64,000 bases of DNA from Bradyrhizobium sp. JYMT SZCCT0428 (GCF_018131075.1 NZ_JAFCLS010000046.1:1-64000); one strand, 5' to 3'; numbered from the stretch's first letter, positions 53,184 to 62,074 are shown. The notes: generated by a model from the sequence alone, not told the origin. Numbers and translations are program-made.

Positions 53184-53543
53184 TAGTTTTTCCTAGATTG
53201 GTCTTTCTTCAGGACGGAGGCGAACCCGTGGGGGCACCGCATCGGTAGCATCACTGGTCGGCTAGCGAGTTTAGCCGCCCACACTTTAGCTTAATTCTCC
53301 CGTATCTAACAGGGACCGCTTCCAGTTATCGCGGCCAACCTGCTGCCGCTGCCAACAACGGAAGTCGCAGAAGTATTCGACCGCCTCGTCGACGAACGCA
53401 AGCAGGCCTGCTGGCATTCAACGAGGCAAAACGCTGCACTGATTGGTCCGAAGTCCGACTTCCGCGCTACACCCGAAAGCGGACTCCACCCGGACATCAC
53501 GCCATGCCCGAAAAGTGCCAAGAACAGACATGCGCCCTGACCA
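53184..53543. other. Intergenic stretch in the island
   Basis: Holds family B repeat copy 1 (53455-53520) and no supported gene. The sequence ahead of it contains a short degraded stretch without an open frame of note. Confidence 0.55.
53455..53520 (+). repeat. Dispersed intergenic repeat, family B copy 1
   Basis: Reads CCGACTTCCGCGCTACACCC, then GGACAT and GCCCGAAAAGTGCCA near the end. It shares the framework of copies at 58142, 58939 and 60047: GACTTCC..CTACCCC..GGACAT..ATGTCTCAAAAGTGCC. This copy is the most diverged. Confidence 0.55.
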
Positions 53544-54533
53544 TTAATTTCCTAGCTGCCGAGCTAACCCAAGCAAGACGGCTTGAGCTTCGCCAACGAT
53601 CTCGCGCACGATCTCCGCTGCGGGTTGTCTCTTGTGAACAAGGGCAACGCTCTGTCCAGCATAAAGCGCCATAGCATCTATATCGCCCTCAGCATCAGCG
53701 GCGGGCGGCGCTGGTCGATACCGCACTATCGGCCCGCGTGATTTTGACGTAGCGACCACTTCACCCTCACCGGGCCGCTTGCCCGTTGCCGGACGTCCGG
53801 CGGCTTCCCAAGCCGCGACAGTGCCATTGCGCAGTACGCGATGAGGTGCCTTGGGCCAGCCGAGGTCGAACAGCTCTTCGAGATAAACGGTATCGTCTTC
53901 CGTGGCCTGCAATACTCGCTCGCGATAGTGCGGATGAATTGGCACCTCGCTGCTCGCAAGAAAACGGGTCCCGATCCAAGCCCCCGATGCGCCCAGCGCC
54001 AAGGCAGCAGCAAGCCCGCGGCCGTCGGCAATACCCCCCGCTGCAAAGACGGGCACTGGTCCGACCGCGTCGACCACTGCGGGAACGAGCGCCATCGTGG
54101 CGACTGTTCCACCAGCTTCCCATCCCTGGGCGACTACGACGTCAACGCCACACTCTACAGCCTGCCGCGCTTCTACTGCCGTACCAACTGTGTGAAGCAC
54201 CGTGGCACCACCAGCCTTCGCCCGGGCCACAAGGGCTGAAGGATCGCGCCAGATGAAGGAGATAACCGGCACGCCCTCCTGCAAACAGGCGTCAAGGCGC
54301 TCTTCTTGCGGAAAATCTAGGTTCAGATTGACTGCGAACGGTTTAGTCGTGAGAGCGCGAGTTTCGCGGACCTGCTGACGCAATGCCTGTATGTCCGCCC
54401 CCCACAGTGCGAGCGTGCCCAGGCCGCCAGCGTTGCTGACTGCAGCAGCGAGGGCGGGGCTGACCAGCCCACCCAGGGGCGCTTGAATTATCGGAATCTC
54501 GATCCCAAGCCGTTCACAACCTGTCGTAATCAT
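53544..54533 (-). CDS. Nitronate monooxygenase-like protein lacking the catalytic His
   Basis: A 329-residue TIM-barrel flavoprotein of the nitronate monooxygenase (2-nitropropane dioxygenase) family. FMN-site motifs are present: IIQAPLGGLVSPALAAAVSNAGGLG, PVFAAGGIADGRGLAAALALGA and GTRFLASSE. The active-site loop reads AQGWEAGGTVATMALVPA, whereas the family normally has EAGGH followed by two or three residues; four residues including the histidine base appear deleted. The enzyme may therefore be inactive or changed. It stands alone on the minus strand. I am confident of the family, not of activity. Confidence 0.85.
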   Translation of the reverse strand: MITTGCERLGIEIPIIQAPLGGLVSPALAAAVSNAGGLGTLALWGADIQALRQQVRETRALTTKPFAVNLNLDFPQEERLDACLQEGVPVISFIWRDPSALVARAKAGGATVLHTVGTAVEARQAVECGVDVVVAQGWEAGGTVATMALVPAVVDAVGPVPVFAAGGIADGRGLAAALALGASGAWIGTRFLASSEVPIHPHYRERVLQATEDDTVYLEELFDLGWPKAPHRVLRNGTVAAWEAAGRPATGKRPGEGEVVATSKSRGPIVRYRPAPPAADAEGDIDAMALYAGQSVALVHKRQPAAEIVREIVGEAQAVLLGLARQLGN

Positions 54534-54775
54534 TAGGTCGCTCCACCTGCTAAATACGCATTCTGGACCAATCGTTGGGTATTGGTATTGCTGACACCCT
54601 TGGCCATCTCGATTACGACCGGGTCAATTAGGCCCTTCTAATTGGTCCCAACTGCAAACGTTCGAACAACTAAACGAGTAATAAGAAGAAGTGCCGATGT
54701 CGTGAGGGACGCCTCTGATGGTCTCTGCACGTGGGGTTAGCCAGCGTTCCAAGGTCCACTTTTATACTTTTATGC

Positions 54776-54800
54776 GGAACTGATTGTAACCTGGGCCGTT
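54776..54800 (+). promoter_or_regulatory. EcfG-type promoter (GGAAC-N16-CGTT)
   Basis: GGAAC at 54776-54780 and CGTT at 54797-54800 are separated by 16 bases, matching the general stress sigma factor EcfG consensus of alphaproteobacteria. The start of the first receiver gene (54832) lies about 32 bases after the -10 part. Confidence 0.6.
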
Positions 54801-54831
54801 TTTGCATGGAACCAAGGGCAAGGCGGGAAAA

Positions 54832-55212
54832 GTGGCAAATCTACCCATTGTTCTCATTGTCGAGGACGACCTGTTAATTCAAGGGATAGTGGATGAGGCT
54901 TTGCAGGAGGGCGGGCTTGAAACTGCTATCGCTGGGTCGGCGGAGGAGGCTGTGACCCTGCTGCAAGCAAAGGCCACTGGTTACAGCGCGCTCGTCACCG
55001 ACATCAATCTCAAGGGACGCATGAACGGTTGGGAAGTCGCCAAGCAGGCCCGAGAGATCGATCCGGCTTTCCCTATCGTCTACATGACGGGAGCCGCCGC
55101 TGGCGAATGGGCGTCGCACGGCGTGCCCAACAGCATCCTATTGGAGAAGCCGTTTGCGCCCGCGCAGTTGGTCACTGCGGTCGCTCAACTTCTCAACGTC
55201 GGTCAAGGCTAG
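54832..55212 (+). CDS. Single-domain response regulator (receiver)
   Basis: A 126-residue receiver without an output domain. The acidic pocket is in VLIVEDDLLIQ, the phospho-acceptor Asp57 in ALVTDINLKG, and the conserved Lys in LLEKPFAPAQL. The start is the GTG at 54832 (VANLPIVLIVEDD); a TTG at 54802 would add ten residues. It probably signals to another protein in a phosphorelay. It abuts the next receiver gene without a gap and has an EcfG-like promoter upstream, suggesting a stress-response role. Confidence 0.85.
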   Translation: MANLPIVLIVEDDLLIQGIVDEALQEGGLETAIAGSAEEAVTLLQAKATGYSALVTDINLKGRMNGWEVAKQAREIDPAFPIVYMTGAAAGEWASHGVPNSILLEKPFAPAQLVTAVAQLLNVGQG

Positions 55213-55587
55213 ATGCAGAGCGTCGCCGTATTTTTGGTTGAAGACGAGGCACTGATAAGGATGATGATCGTCGAGATGCTCGAAGAGCTTGGGCACCGCG
55301 TGGTCGCCGAGGCGGGAAGCATCCACGAGGCTGAACCGCTGGCCCGCACTTCCGTATTTGATTTAGCGATTTTCGACATCAATGTCGCTGGTTTTAGCAT
55401 CAGTCCTATCGCAGAGATCGTGGCGGCGCGGGGTCTGCCGTTCGTATTCGTCAGCGGGTATGGTCCGGAGGGGCGGCCAACCTTGTTCAGCGACAGGCCG
55501 GTGCTGCGGAAGCCTTTCTTGCTTGAAGACTTCGCTGCCATGATCGATGCAGCCATGGCTGTCAAAGCAGCTAGGCCCCCGAGATGA
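55213..55587 (+). CDS. Second single-domain response regulator
   Basis: A 124-residue receiver that begins with the ATG directly after the previous stop (TAGATG), so the two are coupled. Motifs: VFLVEDEALIRMMIVEML, the phospho-acceptor Asp55 in LAIFDINVAG, and VLRKPFLLEDF with the conserved Lys. No output domain. It resembles receivers that work with HWE-type kinases, such as the one 600 bases further right (inference). Confidence 0.85.
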   Translation: MQSVAVFLVEDEALIRMMIVEMLEELGHRVVAEAGSIHEAEPLARTSVFDLAIFDINVAGFSISPIAEIVAARGLPFVFVSGYGPEGRPTLFSDRPVLRKPFLLEDFAAMIDAAMAVKAARPPR

Positions 55588-55828
55588 GGCCGATGCGCGG
55601 TTCGGTCAGCCGATGGACTAGGTCTCGATCCGCTTATCAACATGGGCGCTATCTGGCCCACATCCCTTGGTGCCAAACTGGTCGAATTCGCTGGGGCAAC
55701 ACATGCCCTGGCCGGGATAGGCTGCTTGGTGGCTGCAATCACCGCGACAATCATACATAATAGAGCCCCTCAGGAACGTAACTGGCGCAGTTCTATTGAG
55801 CGTTGTTCCTCCTCCCAAGGAACGCCTG

Positions 55829-55963
55829 ATGGCCGACGACAACGCAAGAAACCCAAACGTAAAGCAGCCCGGCGAAAACCCGGAAGGCAAGTTTCACTAC
55901 AACCCCGGAAACATGGCCGGGAAAACGCCCGGCGGCGTTCGAAGTAAAAGTGCCGCACGATGA
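55829..55963 (+). CDS. Tiny hypothetical protein, 44 residues
   Basis: ATG at 55829 with AAGGAA six bases upstream; stop TGA at 55961-55963. It reads MADDNARNPNVKQPGENPEG, then KFHYNPGNMAGKTPGGVRSK, a Gly/Pro/Asn-rich, disordered-looking sequence. The good ribosome site supports translation. It sits between the receivers and the HWE kinase. Function unknown. Confidence 0.5.
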   Translation: MADDNARNPNVKQPGENPEGKFHYNPGNMAGKTPGGVRSKSAAR

Positions 55964-56151
55964 AATCTCCTGGCAGCCAGATGAGAGGGAGCCACCGCCC
56001 TGAGTAGCAATCTCGTACCTACATCCAATGACATCAAGACCGAAGCGGCCGACGGCCGCGTCACCCGAATTCCGATCCTCAGACATTCGAAAAGCAAGCA
56101 GGCAGCCTCAGTTGCGGACTCGCGTACCCTGGAAGGCGGAAACTCTTAACT

Positions 56152-57618
56152 TCAGGATCGAGAATAATCACTCGAACGTAGGAGGTTTGTTCTTTCATGC
56201 CCGGCTGTCATGTCCGCCAGGGACGCGTCGATTGAATAGCTCACTCCACCGGGTTCAAACATGATTTTTGGTCGCGCTCCAAAATCCTGTGAGGCAAGCC
56301 TTTCGATCAAAATGCTGCCGAAACCTTTGCGAGTCGGAACCACGACGGGCGGTCCATCGCGCTCCTCCCATTGAAACTTGAATCTGGCTTCCCCGGCTTC
56401 CCAGTTGATCGACCAGTGAATTAAGACCTGACCCTTCTCCGGCAGCGAGAGGGCACCGTACTTGGCTGCGTTGGTGGCGAGTTCGTGAAGCAGCAGCGCG
56501 AAGGTCTGCGCCGCTCTAGAGTTCAGCATCACATCTGGACCTTTAGCGATCACGCGGTCGGAAAATGCTTCGAACTCAAGCCGAACGATCTCGGCCAGAT
56601 GTGCGCCCTGGAATCCTTTGCTCATCAGCGCCGATTGACTGCGTGCAAGCGCCTGCAGTCGCCGCATTAGCGTGTTGCGCTCCTCAGCGAGTGGCTTGGT
56701 TCCGGTCAAGCTGCGGGAAGCGATTGATTGGACAACGGCCAGCAGGTTTCCGCCGCGATGTGCGAGTTCCCCCATGAGGAACCGCTGGTGCTCTTCAACT
56801 TGCTTCCGTTCGGTAATGTCATAGGCACAGTTGATTGCGCCCGTGACCTCCCCGTGCTGATTTCTAAGCGGACGGATATTGACGATGGCGGTCACCCGCG
56901 ATCCGTCGGGCCGCTCGACGATTACTTCCTCGTCATTGACCTCCGACATTTTTCCCGAGACCACCCACGCCATGGGGCACTGGTCGTGAGACATGAAACT
57001 TCCGTCGGGACGGAACATCTTGAGAGAGCCACAGAAAGGTTCGTTGTCGTCGCCGCGGGCCGGAGTACGGCCCCACAATTCCCTAGCGCGTTGGTTGAAG
57101 TCCTGAATGACGCCGCGGGCATCGCAGGCATAGACGGCCGAAGGCCCCAGTTCAAATAGAGTGCGAAAGCGTTCTTCGCTCAAGCGCAACGCAGCTTCGG
57201 CCTTCTTTCGCTCGGTAATGTCGCGCACATTGCATTGAACGACCTGCGTGCCGTCCTCATCGTAGCGGTTGGCCACGACTTCCACTTCCCGCCTCTCGCC
57301 CGATTTGGATTCCAGCGGCAAATCATCATAACGGACCTGGCCGCTATTTTGCAGCTCTCGAAACGCGGCCTGGCTCGCCTGCTCGTCCTTGAGCAGGCCG
57401 ATTTCCCAAAGCTCCTTACCCAGCAATTCTTCATGTCGATAGCCGAGCAGACGCGACATGAAAGGATTGGCGTCAGTGATTTTTCGGCTGACGGAGTCCA
57501 GGATAAGCACGCCGTCGTGGGCGGCCTCGAAAAGCCGACGGTAGCGGATTTCTGATCGGCGTAGAGCAGCCCGGAACGCAGGGTCGTCGGCTGTGTCCCG
57601 CGTGGCCAAAATATCCAT
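56152..57618 (-). CDS. PAS-PAS sensor kinase of the HWE family
   Basis: A 488-residue cytosolic kinase. Two PAS domains lie at about residues 20-135 and 145-270 (each followed by DITERK). The HWE dimerisation box has phospho-acceptor His287 in GELAHRGGNLLAVVQSIAS, and the C-terminal ATPase contains ALLLHELATNAAKYGAL and the family WE element in FQWEERDGPPV. HWE kinases often feed the general stress response in alphaproteobacteria; the neighbouring receivers and EcfG-like promoter fit (inference). It converges with the receiver block. Confidence 0.85.
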   Translation of the reverse strand: MDILATRDTADDPAFRAALRRSEIRYRRLFEAAHDGVLILDSVSRKITDANPFMSRLLGYRHEELLGKELWEIGLLKDEQASQAAFRELQNSGQVRYDDLPLESKSGERREVEVVANRYDEDGTQVVQCNVRDITERKKAEAALRLSEERFRTLFELGPSAVYACDARGVIQDFNQRARELWGRTPARGDDNEPFCGSLKMFRPDGSFMSHDQCPMAWVVSGKMSEVNDEEVIVERPDGSRVTAIVNIRPLRNQHGEVTGAINCAYDITERKQVEEHQRFLMGELAHRGGNLLAVVQSIASRSLTGTKPLAEERNTLMRRLQALARSQSALMSKGFQGAHLAEIVRLEFEAFSDRVIAKGPDVMLNSRAAQTFALLLHELATNAAKYGALSLPEKGQVLIHWSINWEAGEARFKFQWEERDGPPVVVPTRKGFGSILIERLASQDFGARPKIMFEPGGVSYSIDASLADMTAGHERTNLLRSSDYSRS

Positions 57619-58267
57619 TTGTACTTCGCTGTCATTGGCGCAGATGTGTAAAGGCTCGTAACCGACATGGCCCTACATGTAGGCGCGGTACTCTGGCATT
57701 AGCGGGGAGCGTGCAGGCCGGATGATGTAAGCCACTCATCCATGGGCGCAGCGGTATCCTTGCCGGGCTCGACGAATGAGCTTTTCGAGCCCAATCCCTG
57801 GCGGGGCGCCTTTGCTTCTTTACGGAGACGTTCTGCTCGTTGCGATAGGCGTTGATATAGTGGGGCAAATTGTTTGAAACGGCGTCGCTGCAAGGCGCGG
57901 CTCCTTTCCTGAGGAAGGCGGGAGCGCAACCTGCGTTCTCATCACCGATGACGGCCAAGGGCTGAGCGGTGATTGGGACAATCTGGCATGTCCGGTGCCC
58001 GATATACTGGTCAAAACAGCTCACATCGCAGAATCGTTAACAACGAAACTCAGGCCACCTGCTGGGAGTTCAATCAATATCGTGGCTGGTCGGGCTGGCT
58101 GGACTTCCGCTTCGCGTAATTCGCGTCGATTTGTCCGGACCGGGGCGACTTCCCGCCTACCCCAGTGAACGGAGACATTTCCAGTATAAGCGGGCATGTC
58201 TCAAAAGTGCCACTAACCCACTTGTGGCTGCCACTTTGCGTTACGCGAATTTCCCGTCATCAACCCG
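57619..58267. other. Intergenic region between HWE kinase and MaoC gene
   Basis: About 650 bases with no supported gene. The family B repeat copy 2 lies at 58142-58213. Other parts show no clear operator or open frame with a ribosome site. Confidence 0.55.
58142..58213 (+). repeat. Dispersed intergenic repeat, family B copy 2
   Basis: Contains GACTTCCCGCCTACCCCAGT, then GAACGG, GACATTTCCAGTATAAG and CGGGCATGTCTCAAAAGTGC. Closest to copy 4 at 60047-60117. Confidence 0.7.
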
Positions 58268-58720
58268 CTAGTGTGAGTTAGTGGCGATCAGAATGGTGCT
58301 CTCAATAGATAACACCACGCGTTCTCGATCATTGATCACTTCGATGAGGTGCTTGACGAGGCCTCGTCCCGACTTGCTCGATAAGCGCTTATCCAGAATC
58401 GTGATGCGTTCGTGCAGCCGGTCACCTGAACGAACAGGCTCGACAAACTTAACGTGCCAGTCGAAGCCTCCCAAGAAGGCCCACATCCGATCCGGCTGAT
58501 TCACTATTTCATGGGACAGCCGGTACATCAGAGTGATTGTGTAGCCGCCACTGGCGATCAGTCCACCGAACGGCGATCTGGCGGCTGCCTCTGGATTGAC
58601 GTGAATGGGCCACGGGTCGTTTGTGCGATTATAGGCCAGCATTTCCTCGCGATCGACGGTGTACTCCGTCGACGTCCAGCTATCTCCAACATTGAAGTCC
58701 TCGAAGTACATCATACACAT
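58268..58720 (-). CDS. MaoC-like dehydratase
   Basis: A 150-residue hot-dog-fold protein of the MaoC family. The substrate-site segment YNRTNDPWPIHVNPEAAARSPFGGLIASGGYTI contains the conserved Asp and His with the HxN-like spacing. It probably hydrates enoyl-CoA thioesters; pathway unknown. The start at 58720 is supported by GGAG seven bases upstream; the open frame to 58894 is not needed. It is single and may belong to the island cargo. Confidence 0.82.
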   Translation of the reverse strand: MCMMYFEDFNVGDSWTSTEYTVDREEMLAYNRTNDPWPIHVNPEAAARSPFGGLIASGGYTITLMYRLSHEIVNQPDRMWAFLGGFDWHVKFVEPVRSGDRLHERITILDKRLSSKSGRGLVKHLIEVINDRERVVLSIESTILIATNSH

Positions 58721-58938
58721 GAGCGAACTCCATGCGTCTCCTCTCCGGGTGAAGGCGGGAAAGCCCGGCGGCCCCCGCCCAGCATACTGTCGTGAAAAAT
58801 CTGGTGGAGCGCAATCGCACGGACACTCTGACGCTCTCTGAGCAGGCGGGCCGTGCTCTCGATGCTGCCAACGGGCCGCGGCCCACCCGCACATGCAGGT
58901 CCGCTATGGGTCAATCACGTCGGTTGACCGTCGGCCAG

Positions 58939-58973
58939 CCACTTCCGGTCTATCCTCGTCAACGGACATCGCG
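58939..58973 (+). repeat. Dispersed intergenic repeat, family B copy 3 (partial)
   Basis: CCACTTCCGGTCTATCCTCG and AACGGACATC match the middle of the family; the tail is absent. It lies between the MaoC and hydrolase genes. The preceding GTCAATCACGTCGGTTGACC also resembles the lead-in of copy 4. Confidence 0.5.
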
Positions 58974-59023
58974 AGATCGGCCCGGCTCTTCCGCTTCGTG
59001 CCAGAAGCTGACGTAGGAGAGCT

Positions 59024-59905
59024 TCATTGATGCTTGTCGAGGAATCGGCTTACTAGAGGTGACCATATTGGAATGGCTTCAGCCGCACCGATAAAGAAGT
59101 GGCCGTCGCTTCCAAACGGTGGAAATATTCGCAACTCCGCATTCCCGCCCGCTGCTGTAAACGCCTCGTGCATTCGTTTCGCCAAGTCCGGGCCAAAGTA
59201 TGTGTCGTTCTCCGCGTAAATCCACAGCATTGGGATGCGGGATGTCTTGCCAAAATTGCGCGTTGCTTCGACGAGCTTGTCGGGTGCGCAATTGTTGTTC
59301 GGCTTACCATCAACCCGTCCGCCCCGACCTGCCGCAAACGTGATGACCGCTTGGACCGACGACGGGTTCAGGCTGGACAGAGCGATGGCTCCCCATCCGC
59401 CACCTGATTGACCAACGACGATGGCCTTCCCTGGCGAAACTGGAGCTTCCTTCTGCATGAAGTCGATCACCCACTGATCAAGGGTCGCAATCATCAGTCC
59501 CGGCCAACCGAAATTGGGCTTGTCACAACTACCAACGCTCGCGAAGTAGAGGCTAAATAGTCCTTCCTCCGGGCGATCAATTGATATGCTACCGTATCTA
59601 GTCGGGGAGACTACGAAGTAACCCTGCCGTGCAAACCAATGTGCCGCGTCGCGGTACTCGATTGCTGGGAAGAACGTCCGCTGCTCTGGGTCGCCAGAAA
59701 TGCCGTGGTTCATGACGAGAAGAGTATACGGGCCTCCGCCGACTGGTCGCACTACTCGGGCAAACATGGGCAGCGGGGTCGTCAAAGCCCAAATTTCCTC
59801 CCGAATACCTTGAACCGCGGGGCGATCTGCTGCCAAAGCTGATGAGGCTATCGCCGCGAAGCATGTCAAAACCAAAGAAACAACACGCAAGAAATTTCCA
59901 TGCAT
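59024..59905 (-). CDS. Secreted alpha/beta hydrolase (dienelactone-hydrolase-like)
   Basis: A 293-residue protein with a signal peptide (MHGNFLRVVSLVLTCFAAIASSALA). The hydrolase core has the nucleophile Ser in IVVGQSGGGWGAIAL, the acid Asp in YAENDTYFG and the His in FGSDGHFFI, as in serine hydrolases acting in the periplasm. The start at 59905 has GGGAA nearby and gives a clean signal. A perfect FixK/FNR-like box lies about 68 bases upstream. Substrate unknown. Confidence 0.82.
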   Translation of the reverse strand: MHGNFLRVVSLVLTCFAAIASSALAADRPAVQGIREEIWALTTPLPMFARVVRPVGGGPYTLLVMNHGISGDPEQRTFFPAIEYRDAAHWFARQGYFVVSPTRYGSISIDRPEEGLFSLYFASVGSCDKPNFGWPGLMIATLDQWVIDFMQKEAPVSPGKAIVVGQSGGGWGAIALSSLNPSSVQAVITFAAGRGGRVDGKPNNNCAPDKLVEATRNFGKTSRIPMLWIYAENDTYFGPDLAKRMHEAFTAAGGNAELRIFPPFGSDGHFFIGAAEAIPIWSPLVSRFLDKHQ

Positions 59906-59966
59906 TTTGCTTCCCTCCACAAGAAGGCCGGACACCGGAGCCTCTTTTGGTTCGGGGTGCAGTCTG

Positions 59967-59980
59967 TTGATCTGCATCAA
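59967..59980. promoter_or_regulatory. FixK/FNR-type box upstream of the hydrolase
   Basis: TTGATCTGCATCAA is a perfect TTGAT-N4-ATCAA dyad. Its centre is about 68 bases before the hydrolase start at 59905, a good position for an activator of the FixK/FNR family. Confidence 0.6.
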
Positions 59981-60046
59981 TGATGGCTGGGAATACCGGC
60001 TTCGTCAGGCTTGTCCGTTCCGGGTCATTCGCGTTCGGTTCGGCCA

Positions 60047-60117
60047 AACCCCGGCGACTTCCGGTCTACCCCGGTGAACGGACATTCCCAGGATAGGCGG
60101 GCATGTCTCAAAAGTGC
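60047..60117 (+). repeat. Dispersed intergenic repeat, family B copy 4
   Basis: GACTTCCGGTCTACCCCGGT, then GAACGGACATTCCCAGGATA and GGCGGGCATGTCTCAAAAGT. The most complete copy, located behind the hydrolase and before the substrate-binding protein gene. Confidence 0.7.
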
Positions 60118-60135
60118 GATCGGACTTTTGCTCGT

Positions 60136-61136
60136 TCACTCAATTACCTTATCAGCACCCACGAGGAGCGCAGGAGGTACGGGAAGTCCCAGCTGCTTGG
60201 CCGTCTTGAGGTTGATGGACAACTCGAATTTGGTTACCTGGTAGATCGGGATGTCACCGGGCTTTGCTCCTCGCAGAATTGCGTCGATGTTATTGGCGAC
60301 ACGCTTGTACAATTCGATTAGATCGAAGGAATAGGCCATTAAGCCCCCGACCTCGACGGATTCGGTAAACGGGAAAATCGCCGGAAGAGTCGCGTCGCCG
60401 AGCAGCTTAGCGATCAAAGTGCTGTTTTGAAAGACCTGAGGCGACTCGAGGACAATGACCGCATTTGCACCGTCGCGGGAGATGCTCTCGACCGCCGCCC
60501 GAAGGTCTGCTTCGCTGGTACCTTCTAGTAAAGACACTGCGAGAGGGAGGCCTGCCGTTTCGGCCGCTGCGCGGAAAGCGCCTGCGTTCGGCTGATTCCA
60601 TTGCAATCGAACAGCGAGACAGCCAAGTTTCGACATCGTCGGAACCATCTCGCGCAATAGTGCGATCCGTTTTCCATAAATGGATGAACCGGCGTCGACG
60701 GTCACTCCCGTGAAGTTGCCGCCCGGGCGAGCCAGACTTTCGGCGAGCCCTTGCCTAACGGGGTCGCCAGTTATCCCTACGATCGGAATACGCGATGTTA
60801 GCTTTTTGAAGATGACTGCGTAAAGGGCAACGACGAAGATGACATCCGGGTTGCTCCGAATGATTTCCGTCGCCAGGGCTTCGGGATCGGACGTGTTCTG
60901 CTCTCGGCCGTAACTTTCTACCTTGAGGTTTTGTCCTTCGATCCACCCCAATCGTCGAAGCGCCGCGAATAAGGCGCGGGCGGATTTGCTTTCGCTATGG
61001 TCATGCAAGTGCGCGCTTGGCTCTGCTGGCTGAAGATTGCAAGACGCTTGCTGTTGGTGCTCTGCTGTGCCGCCGCAGCGAGCGGCCATGCCACCGCCGC
61101 ACCGCCAAGAAGACTGATGAAATCGCGCCGTCTCAT
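60136..61136 (-). pseudogene. ABC substrate-binding protein gene, frameshifted
   Basis: The N-terminal part (MRRRDFISLLGGAAVAWPLA, a Tat-type signal, start 61136 with GGAGG) and the remaining part (from about SESKSARALFAALRRLGWIEGQ) lie in different frames. One C is missing near 61028 (AGCCAGCAG where AGCCCAGCAG fits). Joined, the protein has about 333 residues with the periplasmic binding fold of the ABC_sub_bind family, common in Bradyrhizobium (recollection). No permease or ATPase gene is adjacent. Probably non-functional unless the missing base is an error. Confidence 0.75.
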
Positions 61137-61366
61137 GCAGCCCTCCAAGGAGGCTCAGGACCACGCTAAAACCAGGTCGAAGCATACCACATCGCGGCAT
61201 GGGAGTCCGGGAGTTGAGGCGGCAAGATGTCGAGCGCTCAACCCGCTATGCGTTGCGCCATGTCCGCCATCCATCGTTCCTTGCTCGACAATGCTTGCCG
61301 CGCTCCACGCCGGGTCCTAAGCAGCGTGGCACCGAGCGGAAGCGTTTTTAGGTTCGAGGACGGCAA

Positions 61367-61680
61367 ATGTCTGAAACGGACAGGAGCACGCGGGGGAATG
61401 CCAGCCAGTTTTTTGTGGCAGGCGAATTATGTCGGCGCGGCTACTCTGCTGTTGTTACGCTCGGGAATACCCCCAATACCGACATTCTGTGCAGCAACCT
61501 CGCCGGAACGCGCTTCGTCCATATTCAGGTCAAGACCTTCGTTCCGGGTAATCGAACTTGCAGCGTGGGTCTGAAAGCCGAACGTGTTTTTGTAACAACT
61601 TCTTTTGGGTGCTCGGCGGCATCCCGGAACCCACCTCAAAGCAACCATTTGAATATTTGTGATCCCGTCGTCGGTAATGG
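61367..61680 (+). pseudogene. Degraded nuclease-like gene, N-terminal half
   Basis: Starts MSETDRSTRGNASQFFVAGE and keeps a PD-(D/E)XK-like pattern: Asp in TPNTDILCSN and QVKT in FVHIQVKTFVPGN. At about 61584 and again at about 61657 one base is missing; the implied continuation reads CFCNNFFWVLGGIPEP in another frame and VIPSSVMA in a third. The gene is thus broken at least twice and then runs into the next module. The original function was probably a DUF4365-like DNA-cleaving or DNA-binding enzyme. Confidence 0.6.
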
Positions 61681-62049
61681 CGGTATTCCGAAAGCGAGCG
61701 GACGTTGCAGGTCGATGTCATCGTTTTCGATAGAGACACCGGGATACTTCGAGCTTACGAAGTCAAACGCGGCTTTGGCTTACACGACTCCGGTAAACGG
61801 CGCTCGATGCTGCGTGACACGCTGGCTGTTCAAGTACTCTTAAAAAGCTACGGGACACAGCGCGGCCTCGAAGTGAAGCAGGCCTTTAGTCACATTATCT
61901 TCTACTACGGCCAGTGCTCCATTCCTAAACCGTTCAGTGTCAAAGGGACGGAGTTGGATGAGCACTTCGGCTTCCCGGTTTACGATGCCGTCGAAGAGGT
62001 CAACAAACATTACAAGGCGCGGTTGTTCGCGATCTTGGCTGGCGGGTAG
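61681..62049 (+). pseudogene. Nuclease-like C-terminal module, remnant
   Basis: An open frame without a good start reads TLQVDVIVFDRDTGILRAYEVKRGFG, giving the D...ExK core of a PD-(D/E)XK nuclease, then SHIIFYYGQCSIPKPFSVKG and ELDEHFGFPVYDAVEEVN. Its upstream part is missing; it follows directly on the degraded module at 61367, so the two pieces probably come from different genes that were joined. The first possible start (TTG at 61705) lacks a ribosome site. Confidence 0.55.
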
Positions 62050-62074
62050 CGTTCCGGTTTCCCAAGGGTGAGCG

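Noticed and set aside
55642..55947. Plus-strand open frame of 101 codons between the receivers and the HWE kinase
   Set aside because: No ribosome site and a basic low-complexity end; it overlaps the better-supported 44-residue frame at 55829.
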